From: Bacteroidota bacterium
Lineage (GTDB): Bacteria; Bacteroidota; Bacteroidia; Chitinophagales; Chitinophagaceae
NCBI GenBank assembly: GCA_023386045.1
Contig: JAEWKK010000017.1
Span: forward strand, 1-16,885
Length of the DNA stretch: 16,885 nt
Direction of reading: 5' to 3'
A model generated the notes under the pieces. The model was not told the origin of the DNA, searched no databases, and saw only the letters and a program-made list of their open reading frames with translations. The position numbers were made by a program, and so were the translations under genes. Shown here piece by piece: positions 5,232 to 13,504 of this stretch (the stretch's first letter is position 1; each line of letters starts with the position of its first letter).

Positions 5232-8200
5232 ATGGAGAACCACCAAGAACAGAGGCATCCTGACCACACGGCTGTACCCGTACAGGATGAGCTATGCAGG
5301 CTTATACTTAATCATACCGAACAATCCATCCTCCTGATTGATAAAGAGCTTTACCTTCTTGAAGCCAATGATTTCGCAAAAAAAACTGTAAGGGAACTTC
5401 TTGGAATTGACATCACCATCGGTATGGACCTGATGGCGCTTGCAGAAAAAGAAAGAATTGAAACTCTCCGATCACTCTATGCTGAAGTTTTTAAAGGTGC
5501 GCATAAAACAACTGTAAAGGAATTTAATACAGGCAAAGAGATCATTGTCTTTGAGATCGACATCAGACCCGTTTATAACTCTTATGGTCATATTTCTGGC
5601 GCACTAATAACTGGAAAAGACATTACAGAAAAAACAAGGTCAGAAGCCCAGCTCAAAGAAGCAGAAGAACGCTGGCGCTTTGCATTGGAAGGTGGTAACC
5701 AGGGCGCCTGGGACTGGAACCTGAAAACCGGAGAGGTATATTATTCCGCTTCATACAAAAGGTTATATGGCTATACCGACGAAGACCCACTGTATTCCAT
5801 CTTAGACTGGAAAGAAAAATTACACCCTGAAGACAGAAACAGAGTTGAGATGGCACTTAATGAACATCTCACAAGTAATAACCCTTTCTACGAAATCCGT
5901 TACCGAATAAAGAATAAAGAAGATAATTACATCTGGATCTGGGCGAGAGCAATGGTCATGGGCAAAGATGAAAATGGCCAGCCTCTCCGTATGATCGGTA
6001 CCCATACCGACATCACCGAACAGGTGAATGCGGAACAGCATTACCGCACCTTATTTAAACACAACCCTCTCCCCTGCTGGATCTATGAATCCGGTACCGG
6101 CAAATTTCTTGAGGTCAATGAAGCAGCCCTTTCACAATATGGATATAGCGAAGAAGAGTTTTTGAATTCCAGCCTTTATCTCACTCATCCTTCTTCCCAA
6201 CATCAGAAACTAAGAGAAAGGTTGTCCAGCGAGTCTTCGATGAATAGCCAGTCCTTCAACAACTGGATCCATCAAAAAAAGAATGGAGAGATCATATTTG
6301 TTGACCTTCGAATCAACAGCATTAACTATAAAGGTATTGATGCCAAGCTTGTGGTAGCCCACGATGTAACCCAAAAGGTTCGGGTAGAGAATGAACTTAG
6401 AAAAAGCAACGAAAGGTTTGAACTGGCTTCCCAGGCAACATTGGAAGCACTCTGGGAATGGAATATTGAAACCGATGAACTTTACCTGAGTCCTGTTTAC
6501 GAAGAAATGTTTGGTTATACCATTGATGTTAACAGGAAATACCACCAATGGCATGAACATATACATCCTGATGACCTGGAAGAGGTCACGAGAAGTTTTT
6601 ATGATTCGCTTGCCACTCCCGGAGTTACCAACTGGCAAAAAGAATACAGGTACCTGAAAGCTGATGGCAGCTTTATTTATGTAATTGACCATTGCATTAT
6701 CATTCGAAATGATAAAGGCAAAGCCATTAAAGTTGTGGGCGCTTACCAGGACATAAGCGTGCGCAAAAATGCAGAACAGGAACTGATCAGGAGCAACGAA
6801 CGTTTTCTTTATGCTGCCAAAGCTTCTTCTGAAGCACTTTGGGAATGGGATTTTATTACAGGACAGTTTTTCGCCAGCCAGGCTTATACCGATATCTTCG
6901 GCTGGCAGGTTAACGAGCAAAGAACATTTGATGAATGGCATGACTACATTCACCCGGATGACCGTGATGAAACCATCCGAAGTTATTATGGATCGCTTGA
7001 CAACCCTGAGGTTAGCCAGTGGAAAAAAGAATACCGTTATCTTAAGGCAACAGGCAGTTATGCCAATGTAATTGATAAGGCCAGCATATTAAGAGATGAC
7101 GAAGGAAAGCCGGTTAAAGTAATTGGTGCCATCCAGGATATTACTGAACAAAAAGAAACTGAAGAAGAACTCAGGAAGTCGAATGAAAGATATAAATACG
7201 TGATCATTGCCACTTCCGACGTGGTCTGGGACTGGGACATTCACAAGAAAATGATCCTCTGGTCCGACAACTACACCAAAAATTTTGGATGGAACCTACC
7301 TCATGAAAAAATGATGCAGGATGACAGCTGTCACATTAAATTTCATCCTGAGGACAGGGAAAGAGTGATCCGCAGCCTCACCAACATAGTTGCAGATCCC
7401 ACTCGAACATTGTGGCATGAAGAAATGCGCTACCTGAAAAGTGATGGCCAGTATGCCTATGTTTCCGACCGTGGCTATGTTATCAGGAATGAAAATGGTG
7501 AAGCAGTCAGGATGATAGGTGCCATGAAGGATATCACCGCGCAAAAGAAAGCTGAAGAAAGTATCCGCAAGAGCAATGAAAGATTCCAGTTGGTGAATCA
7601 TGCCACTTCTGATGCCATTTACGACTGGGACCTGGTTACAAAAGAACTTTATTGGGGAGAAGGTATTCAAACCCTTTTTGGATTTGTTCCTTCTGAAGTC
7701 ACTTTCCAGAGATGGTCTGAACTGGTACATCTTGCAGATAAGGAAAGAGTGCTTCGCAGTCTTACACAAACTATTGACGATCCTGATTCTCATTTATGGA
7801 AAGAAGAATACCGCTTCAAAAAAGCAGATGGTCACTACAGCTATGTACTCGAGAGAGGATTTATCATCAGGGATGAAAATGGTCAGGCTTTAAGAATCAT
7901 TGGTTCCATCCAGGATCATACAGAACGTCATTACCAGGAGCAATTGCTTTCACTCGAAAAAACCATATTCGAGTTATCCACCAACCCGAAACTCGAGTTC
8001 CGCAATATCGTGCTTACCCTTTTGAAAGGAATTGAGGACATGCACGAAGATGCTTACACTTCGGTGATGCTGCATAATGAAGATGAAAATTGCATGGTGC
8101 CATTTGCAGCATTGCGACTTCCCGACAGCTTTTTAGAATCATTGCGTGGCGTGAAAATAGGTCCTGAAGAAGGCTCCTGTGGCGCAGCAATGGCCACCAA

Positions 8201-9515
8201 AGAAAGAGTGATAGCTGAAGACATTGAAACCAGCCCGCTCTGGGAAAAACATAGAACAGTGGCGATGGAACATGGTCTCAAAGCCTGCTGGTCCTTTCCC
8301 ATTATTCATAGTTCCGGAAATGTAATGGGCAGCTTTGCCATCTACTATAAGAGTAAGAAGGGTCCTTCAGTAACTGAACTGAATACATTTGAACGTGTCA
8401 AAAGCATCATCAGGGTGCTGATGGAAAATAAATGGTCGCTGGACCGTATCAAGGAGGCAAAGGAGCGCTTTGATATTATGATGCGTGCCACCCATGATCT
8501 TATCTGGGACTGGGATTTGGAAAAGAATTCCATCTACCGCGATCAGCTGGGATTGCAGAAGGTTTATGGCATCAGCAATAATAACTCCATCCGCCATTTT
8601 CCCCGCTGGTTGCAAAGAATACATCCTGAAGACCGTGAAAGAGTGGCCCTTGTCATCAAACAGATCCTTCATTCCAAAAAACAAAATCATTTTGATGTAG
8701 AATACCGGTTTCTCAGGGAGGACAATACCTATTCCTTCGTGTATGATCGTGGTATCATTGTAAGAAACAACGAAGGCAAACCCACCAGAATGATCGGTGC
8801 GGCACAGGATGTTACGGAAAGAAAAAGACTGGAACATGAGCTATTGCAGAATGAACTGGAAAAACAAAAAGCCATTAACCAGGCAACCGTTGATACGCAG
8901 GAAGCAGAACGAAGCGAGATAGGAAAAGAACTGCACGATAATGTGAACCAGGTGTTGACTACCACCAAATTATATCTTGACCTGGCTTTGAGTTCACCAG
9001 AAATGAAAGATGAACTGATCATCAAGTCAAACAAGAACATCATTAACGTGATCAATGAGATCAGGCAATTATCAAGATCGCTTATGGACCCAAGCATCGG
9101 CGACCTTGGATTGATAGACTCCATCTACGACCTGGTGGAAAATATAAACCTGACACGCAAACTTCATGTTAAACTGCATTCTGACGCTGATGTAGAAACA
9201 CTGCTCGATAAAAATCACAAGCTGACTGTTTTCCGCATCATCCAGGAAACCCTGAACAATGCCATGAGACATGCGAAAGCTACAGCAGTAAGCATCAGTT
9301 TTAGCAGGATTCAAAATCAAATTGAGATTAGTATTGAAGATAATGGCATAGGCTTCGACCTCACCCTGATTAAAAAAGGGGCGGGACTCAAGAATATCCA
9401 GAACAGGATCTACCTGATCAACGGCACACATCAAATTCAAACTGCTCCCGGTAAGGGCTGCAGAATCACGATCGGATTTCCGATCATTAAACAACCTTTA
9501 GAAATTACCAATTAA
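5232..9515 (+). CDS. Soluble multi-PAS/GAF sensor histidine kinase (HisKA_3)
   Basis: This 1427-residue kinase has no signal peptide or membrane span, so it should sense cytosolic cues. Modules in order are PAS 24-135, 147-265, 271-383, 395-513, 523-641, 653-772 and 783-900, GAF about 905-1070, PAS 1079-1197, HisKA_3 about 1220-1290 and HATPase about 1325-1417. Six of the PAS units (2, 4, 5, 6, 7, 8) share the WDWD/WEWN opening, and most also share HPEDR or HPDD and a closing IGAxxDIT, joined by RKSNERF-type linkers. This points to internal duplication; unit 7 has lost the HPED motif (LVHLADKERV). The phospho-acceptor is His1235 in GKELHDNVNQVL. The N-box is QETLNNAMRHA (Glu1339, Asn1343), G1 is EDNGIGF (Asp1370) and G2 is KGAGLKNIQNR. 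All key residues are present, so it should be active. The family is NarX/DesK-like, usually paired with NarL-type regulators, and one follows 2 bases after the stop. The signal and any cofactor cannot be read from sequence. Confidence 0.93.
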   Translation: MENHQEQRHPDHTAVPVQDELCRLILNHTEQSILLIDKELYLLEANDFAKKTVRELLGIDITIGMDLMALAEKERIETLRSLYAEVFKGAHKTTVKEFNTGKEIIVFEIDIRPVYNSYGHISGALITGKDITEKTRSEAQLKEAEERWRFALEGGNQGAWDWNLKTGEVYYSASYKRLYGYTDEDPLYSILDWKEKLHPEDRNRVEMALNEHLTSNNPFYEIRYRIKNKEDNYIWIWARAMVMGKDENGQPLRMIGTHTDITEQVNAEQHYRTLFKHNPLPCWIYESGTGKFLEVNEAALSQYGYSEEEFLNSSLYLTHPSSQHQKLRERLSSESSMNSQSFNNWIHQKKNGEIIFVDLRINSINYKGIDAKLVVAHDVTQKVRVENELRKSNERFELASQATLEALWEWNIETDELYLSPVYEEMFGYTIDVNRKYHQWHEHIHPDDLEEVTRSFYDSLATPGVTNWQKEYRYLKADGSFIYVIDHCIIIRNDKGKAIKVVGAYQDISVRKNAEQELIRSNERFLYAAKASSEALWEWDFITGQFFASQAYTDIFGWQVNEQRTFDEWHDYIHPDDRDETIRSYYGSLDNPEVSQWKKEYRYLKATGSYANVIDKASILRDDEGKPVKVIGAIQDITEQKETEEELRKSNERYKYVIIATSDVVWDWDIHKKMILWSDNYTKNFGWNLPHEKMMQDDSCHIKFHPEDRERVIRSLTNIVADPTRTLWHEEMRYLKSDGQYAYVSDRGYVIRNENGEAVRMIGAMKDITAQKKAEESIRKSNERFQLVNHATSDAIYDWDLVTKELYWGEGIQTLFGFVPSEVTFQRWSELVHLADKERVLRSLTQTIDDPDSHLWKEEYRFKKADGHYSYVLERGFIIRDENGQALRIIGSIQDHTERHYQEQLLSLEKTIFELSTNPKLEFRNIVLTLLKGIEDMHEDAYTSVMLHNEDENCMVPFAALRLPDSFLESLRGVKIGPEEGSCGAAMATKERVIAEDIETSPLWEKHRTVAMEHGLKACWSFPIIHSSGNVMGSFAIYYKSKKGPSVTELNTFERVKSIIRVLMENKWSLDRIKEAKERFDIMMRATHDLIWDWDLEKNSIYRDQLGLQKVYGISNNNSIRHFPRWLQRIHPEDRERVALVIKQILHSKKQNHFDVEYRFLREDNTYSFVYDRGIIVRNNEGKPTRMIGAAQDVTERKRLEHELLQNELEKQKAINQATVDTQEAERSEIGKELHDNVNQVLTTTKLYLDLALSSPEMKDELIIKSNKNIINVINEIRQLSRSLMDPSIGDLGLIDSIYDLVENINLTRKLHVKLHSDADVETLLDKNHKLTVFRIIQETLNNAMRHAKATAVSISFSRIQNQIEISIEDNGIGFDLTLIKKGAGLKNIQNRIYLINGTHQIQTAPGKGCRITIGFPIIKQPLEITN

Positions 9516-9517
9516 CT

Positions 9518-10165
9518 ATGGAAAAAATTACCATCCTGATTGCAGACGACCACACCTTAGTGAGAGAAACGTGGAGCTTTATCCTGAACACTGATCCCCG
9601 CTTTAAGGTGATAGCAGAAAGTGGCAGCGGTGAAGATGCCGTGGAGCTGGCAAAACAATTACGCCCTAATGTGGTGATCATGGACATCAATCTGCCAGGA
9701 ATGAATGGCATTGAAGCCACACAACTGATCCGCAAATATTCACCCGCTTCAAAAATCCTGGGTGTATCTCTTCACACCCAACCTACCTACGCCAGGAAGA
9801 TGATCCAGAAAGGCGCTATGGGCTATGTAACAAAAAATTCTTCAAGAGAAGAAATGTTCAAGGCCATCATGGAAGTGCAGAACGGACGTAAATACATCTG
9901 CGACGAGATCAAAAACATTCTTTCAGAACAGGTGATCAGCGGAGATGACCAGCATGGCGGACTCAACTCATTATCTCAAAGAGAAATCGAGATCATTGCC
10001 TTCATCAAAAAAGGCAATTCATCAAAAGAGATCGCTGATGCTTTAAACATTTCCGTAAAAACTGTTGAAGTTCACAGGTATAACATCCTGAAGAAGCTGA
10101 ACCTCAAGAACGCTGCGGCACTGGTGAACTTCATTAACAACAGTCAACTGGATTTCGAGAACTAA
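9518..10165 (+). CDS. NarL/FixJ-family response regulator
   Basis: This 215-residue transcription regulator has a receiver domain at 1-122 with acidic pair Asp10/Asp11, phospho-acceptor Asp56 (VVIMDINLPGMNG), switch Ser84 and Lys106 (GYVTKNS). A linker precedes a LuxR-type helix-turn-helix at about 151-208 (LSQREIEIIAFIKKGNSSKEIADALNISVKTVEVHR), with the conserved Glu156 and KTVEVHR recognition helix. Phosphorylation by the upstream kinase should promote dimerisation and DNA binding. Its ATG follows the kinase stop by 2 bases, which implies translational coupling and a cognate pair. Its target genes are not evident in the window. A paralogous receiver-only protein follows after 152 bases. Confidence 0.94.
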   Translation: MEKITILIADDHTLVRETWSFILNTDPRFKVIAESGSGEDAVELAKQLRPNVVIMDINLPGMNGIEATQLIRKYSPASKILGVSLHTQPTYARKMIQKGAMGYVTKNSSREEMFKAIMEVQNGRKYICDEIKNILSEQVISGDDQHGGLNSLSQREIEIIAFIKKGNSSKEIADALNISVKTVEVHRYNILKKLNLKNAAALVNFINNSQLDFEN

Positions 10166-10215
10166 TCCATGGCATAAATTTTTCTGGTTAAGAAACGCTC
10201 CCACCGTCTAAGAAA

Positions 10216-10255
10216 ACTATTGATCCTTCTGGTTTATACCGGGGCGATCAATAGT
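10216..10255. other. Strong hairpin between the two response regulators
   Basis: ACTATTGATC (10216-10225) and GATCAATAGT (10246-10255) form a perfect 10-bp stem. Inside it CTGGT/ACCGG (10229-10233, 10238-10242) extends the fold around a TTAT loop, with G-T wobbles between the two. There is no T-run after it, so it is not a standard terminator. It may stabilise or attenuate the transcript between the regulators, or be an operator. Confidence 0.6.
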
Positions 10256-10317
10256 AGTTCTCCTTGCAATGGAGGTTAATTGCAGCTGAAATTTAATAAT
10301 GTCAACTGCCATGCTTT

Positions 10318-10737
10318 ATGCAACCCGGAAAGATTCGTGTCGTAATTGTAGATGATCATCCATTGGTAAGACAAACCTGGAAAATGATCCTTGAAAGCAC
10401 CGATCGCATTGATGTGGTGAGAGAATGTAATGACGGTGGCGATGCCATTGATTGCGCCCTTGAACTCATGCCCGATGTGATCCTCATGGATATCAATATG
10501 AGTCCTATCAATGGTTTTGAAGCAACACGCAAGATCCTCAAACAGTCACCGCATCTCAAGATCATCGGTATTTCCGTGAATAACCAGCCCAGTTATGCAA
10601 AGAATATCATGCAACTGGGCGCAAAAGGATATGTTACCAAAAACTCCACAAAAGAAGAAATGGTCCAGGCCATCAATGAAGTGGCCCAGGGTAAAACCTA
10701 TATCTGCGACGAGGTATTGGTGAAGATGAAAAACTGA
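10318..10737 (+). CDS. Receiver-only response regulator
   Basis: This is a 139-residue single receiver domain, clearly a paralogue of the regulator upstream. Shared features are DDHxLVRxTW, MDIN, INGFEATRKIL, QPSYAK, GAKGYVTKNS and the post-receiver YICDE. The key residues are intact: Asp12/Asp13, Asp58, Ser86, Lys108. The usual PGMNG turn after the phospho-Asp reads MSPINGF. The protein stops right after YICDEVLVKMKN, exactly where the linker to a LuxR helix-turn-helix would begin, and no HTH remnant is found in the 65 bases before valS. An in-frame stop at 10297-10299 fixes the ATG at 10318. It could accept phosphate from the kinase as a sink or a protein-interaction switch, in the manner of CheY-like regulators. 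It may also be a truncated duplicate that still folds. Confidence 0.9.
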   Translation: MQPGKIRVVIVDDHPLVRQTWKMILESTDRIDVVRECNDGGDAIDCALELMPDVILMDINMSPINGFEATRKILKQSPHLKIIGISVNNQPSYAKNIMQLGAKGYVTKNSTKEEMVQAINEVAQGKTYICDEVLVKMKN

Positions 10738-10774
10738 AATAAAACCGGCCTCTGGAAAGTTGCGGTGCAGGCTT

Positions 10775-10782
10775 TAACTTTG
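10775..10782 (+). promoter_or_regulatory. -7 element of valS
   Basis: TAACTTTG exactly matches TAnnTTTG and is identical to the clpS box. It ends 20 bases before the valS ATG, giving a short leader. A partial TTG lies at 10760-10762, closer than usual for a -33 element. Confidence 0.55.
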
Positions 10783-10802
10783 CACACCAATTTTTACCCG
10801 GT

Positions 10803-13436
10803 ATGAGCAATCCTCTCTCCAAAAATTTTGAACCGCAGGCAATAGAAGAAAGATGGTACCAGCAATGGCTGGACAAGGGATATTTCAATAGCAAACCTGA
10901 TGAAAGGAAGCCTTTTACCGTGGTAATTCCTCCGCCTAATGTTACTGGCGTACTCCATATGGGTCATACACTCAATGAAACCGTACAGGATGTGCTGGTG
11001 CGCAAGGCCAGGATGAGCGGCTTCAATTCCTGCTGGGTTCCAGGCAGTGACCATGCTTCCATTGCTACAGAAGCAAAGGTGGTGCAGATGCTCGAGAAAG
11101 AAAAAGGCATTTCAAAACACCAGCTAAGCCGCGAAGACTTCCTCAAACATGCTTTCGAGTGGAAAGAAAAATATGGTGGTATCATCTATCACCAGATCAA
11201 AAAGCTGGGTTGCAGTGTGGACTGGAATCGCGTGACATTTACCATGGACGACCATTATTACAAGGCCGTCATCAAAGTATTTATAGACCTCTATCAAAAA
11301 AACCTGATCTACCGCGGCGCCCGCATGATCAATTGGGATCCTGTGGCGCAAACCGCCCTGAGTGATGAAGAAGTGGAATACAGGGATATACAGGGAAAGC
11401 TGTATTACGTCAAATACAAAGTGGCAGGCAGTGATCAATTTGTGGTGATCGCTACACAACGCCCCGAAACCATCATGGGTGATACCGCAGTTTGTGTACA
11501 TCCTGGTGACGAACGCTACAAAAATTTGAAAGGCAAAAAGATCATTGTTCCACTGGTGAACCGTGAGGTGCCGATCATCTTTGATGAATATGTGGATCCG
11601 GCTTTTGGAACAGGCGCTTTGAAAGTAACACCCGCTCATGATATCAATGATTACAATCTGGGGCTGAAGCACCACCTGCCTGCCATCGATACTCTCAACC
11701 CTGATGGCACTATGAGCGATGCTGCTGAAGTGTTCATTGGTCTGGACCGTTTTGAAGCCAGGAAAAAAGCAGTGGAGCAGCTAAGTAAAGAAGGCCTACT
11801 GATCAAAGAAGAAGAATACAGTACCAGACTTGGTTTTTCACAGCGCACCAATGCAGTTGTTGAACCTCGCATCTCCACGCAGTGGTTTGTAAAAATGCGC
11901 GGCCTTGCCGACAAAGCTCTTGATGCGGTGATCAGCGGAGAGGTAAAGATCCATCCCGAAGAAAGATTTCTGGCTACCTACAAATACTGGCTGGAAAATG
12001 TAAAGGACTGGTGCATCTCAAGGCAATTGTGGTGGGGACAAAGAATCCCTGCCTGGTATGATGAACAGGGCAGGTATGTAGTAGCTGCAACGGAAGAAGA
12101 AGCACGCAATACCTGGGAATCTGTTCACCACTCACCTCTTACTTCTTCTCTTTCACAGGATGAAGATGTGCTGGATACCTGGTTCTCTTCCTGGCTTTGG
12201 CCCATGGAAGTATTTAATGGTATCACTGAACCAAACAACCCCGAGATCAATTATTATTATCCCACTTCTGTTCTTGTAACCGGACAGGATATTATTTTCT
12301 TCTGGGTGGCAAGGATGATCATGGCTGGAGAAGAATACAAAAACGAAAGGCCTTTTGATCATATTTACTTCACCGGCATGGTAAGAGATAAACAGGGAAG
12401 AAAGATGAGCAAGAGTCTTGGTAACTCGCCTGACCTGCTTGATCTCATTGACCGTTATGGTGCCGATGCAGTTAGATTTGGAATACTCATCTCCGCTCCT
12501 GCTGGTAATGATCTTTTATTTGATGACAGCAGCTGTGACCAGGGAAGGAATTTCAATAATAAAATATGGAATGCACTGAAGCTGGTGAAGATGTGGGAAC
12601 AAAGAACAGGTGATGCAGATCAAAATGCAGGTGCTTCCCAATTTGCCATTCAATGGTTTGAGAACAGGTTGAACCAGATGAAACTTGAAATGGAAGAGAT
12701 GTACAAACAATTCCGTTTGAGTGAAGCTCTGAAGACTGTTTATTCCTTGATATGGGATGATTTCTGCAGCTGGTACCTTGAATGGGTGAAGCCAGGCTTT
12801 GAACAGCCAATTGATGCAGAAGTGTATAAAAAAACTGTTGCTTTCTTTTCTGAACTGATGCAGATGCTTCATCCCTTCATGCCATTTATATCAGAAGAAA
12901 TCTATCATTTACTGGAAGAAAAGAAAGATGACCTCTGTGTGAAGCAGTTCGAACTGAATCTGTCTGTTAATGAAACCATACTTCAACAGGGCGAATTACT
13001 GAAACAGATCATCTCCTCACTTCGTGATGCAAGGGTGAAGAACAATATTAAACCCAAAGAAGCCATTAAACTCTCCATACAATCTGCAGATAACAATAAG
13101 TTCTCAGGAATACAGGGATTGATGGCCAAACAGGTGAATGCTGAATCAGTTTCTTTTGTCAATGAGGCAGTAAGCAATACGCTGAACGTGGTTGTTGGTG
13201 TTGACAGGTTTTACCTTGAAACTGAAACTGCACTGGATACAGGTGCGCAAAAAGAACAATTGCAGAAAGAACTGGAATACCATAAAGGATTTTTGATCTC
13301 CGTAGAAAAAAAGCTGGGCAATGAGCGCTTTGTTCAGAATGCAAAACCCGAAGTGGTTGAGATTGAAAAACGCAAAAAAGCTGATGCTGAACAAAAGATC
13401 AAAGCAATAGAAGAAAGCCTTGCCGGATTGAAATGA
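10803..13436 (+). CDS. valS: Valine--tRNA ligase
   Basis: ValRS is a class Ia synthetase that activates valine and charges tRNA-Val in the cytosol; its CP1 domain edits mischarged threonine. It has 877 residues, usual for Bacteroidota and shorter than the 951 of E. coli. The HIGH-type motif is HMGH at 52-55 within PPPNVTGVLHMGHTLN. The CP1 editing domain spans about 190-340, with ATQRPETIMGDTAVCVHP and GTGALKVTPAHDINDYN. The KMSKS motif is at 534-538 (GRKMSKSLGNSPD). The anticodon-binding helical domain covers about 600-740, with DDFCSWYLEWVKP. A C-terminal coiled-coil arm at about 815-877 (LQKELEYHKGFLISVEKKLG to the end) is a ValRS hallmark. All signature motifs are intact. It has its own promoter box and is convergent with the next gene. 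Confidence 0.98.
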   Translation: MSNPLSKNFEPQAIEERWYQQWLDKGYFNSKPDERKPFTVVIPPPNVTGVLHMGHTLNETVQDVLVRKARMSGFNSCWVPGSDHASIATEAKVVQMLEKEKGISKHQLSREDFLKHAFEWKEKYGGIIYHQIKKLGCSVDWNRVTFTMDDHYYKAVIKVFIDLYQKNLIYRGARMINWDPVAQTALSDEEVEYRDIQGKLYYVKYKVAGSDQFVVIATQRPETIMGDTAVCVHPGDERYKNLKGKKIIVPLVNREVPIIFDEYVDPAFGTGALKVTPAHDINDYNLGLKHHLPAIDTLNPDGTMSDAAEVFIGLDRFEARKKAVEQLSKEGLLIKEEEYSTRLGFSQRTNAVVEPRISTQWFVKMRGLADKALDAVISGEVKIHPEERFLATYKYWLENVKDWCISRQLWWGQRIPAWYDEQGRYVVAATEEEARNTWESVHHSPLTSSLSQDEDVLDTWFSSWLWPMEVFNGITEPNNPEINYYYPTSVLVTGQDIIFFWVARMIMAGEEYKNERPFDHIYFTGMVRDKQGRKMSKSLGNSPDLLDLIDRYGADAVRFGILISAPAGNDLLFDDSSCDQGRNFNNKIWNALKLVKMWEQRTGDADQNAGASQFAIQWFENRLNQMKLEMEEMYKQFRLSEALKTVYSLIWDDFCSWYLEWVKPGFEQPIDAEVYKKTVAFFSELMQMLHPFMPFISEEIYHLLEEKKDDLCVKQFELNLSVNETILQQGELLKQIISSLRDARVKNNIKPKEAIKLSIQSADNNKFSGIQGLMAKQVNAESVSFVNEAVSNTLNVVVGVDRFYLETETALDTGAQKEQLQKELEYHKGFLISVEKKLGNERFVQNAKPEVVEIEKRKKADAEQKIKAIEESLAGLK

Positions 13437-13445
13437 CCAATCCGG
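13423..13445 (+). terminator. Hairpin spanning the valS stop codon
   Basis: CCGGATTG (13423-13430) and CAATCCGG (13438-13445) form a perfect 8-bp GC-containing stem. The 7-base loop contains the TGA stop. No T-run follows, so it may be a weak or Rho-assisted terminator between the convergent genes, or a 3-prime stabilising hairpin. Confidence 0.3.
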
Positions 13446-13504
13446 TAGTCATTCCGAAGTACAGTTGCTGATTTTCCAGACCTATCTTCCTTTTACTGCA
13501 ATCA

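Noticed and set aside
6210..6953. 247-residue antisense ORF inside the kinase, and other antisense ORFs in the kinase and valS
   Set aside because: These are frame shadows of well-supported coding sequences; their translations show no family motifs, and periodic PAS duplication explains repeated open antisense frames.
10738..10802. Remnant of a LuxR helix-turn-helix after the receiver-only gene
   Set aside because: None of the frames shows an SxxExxI or KTVEVH-like motif, and only 65 bases precede valS.
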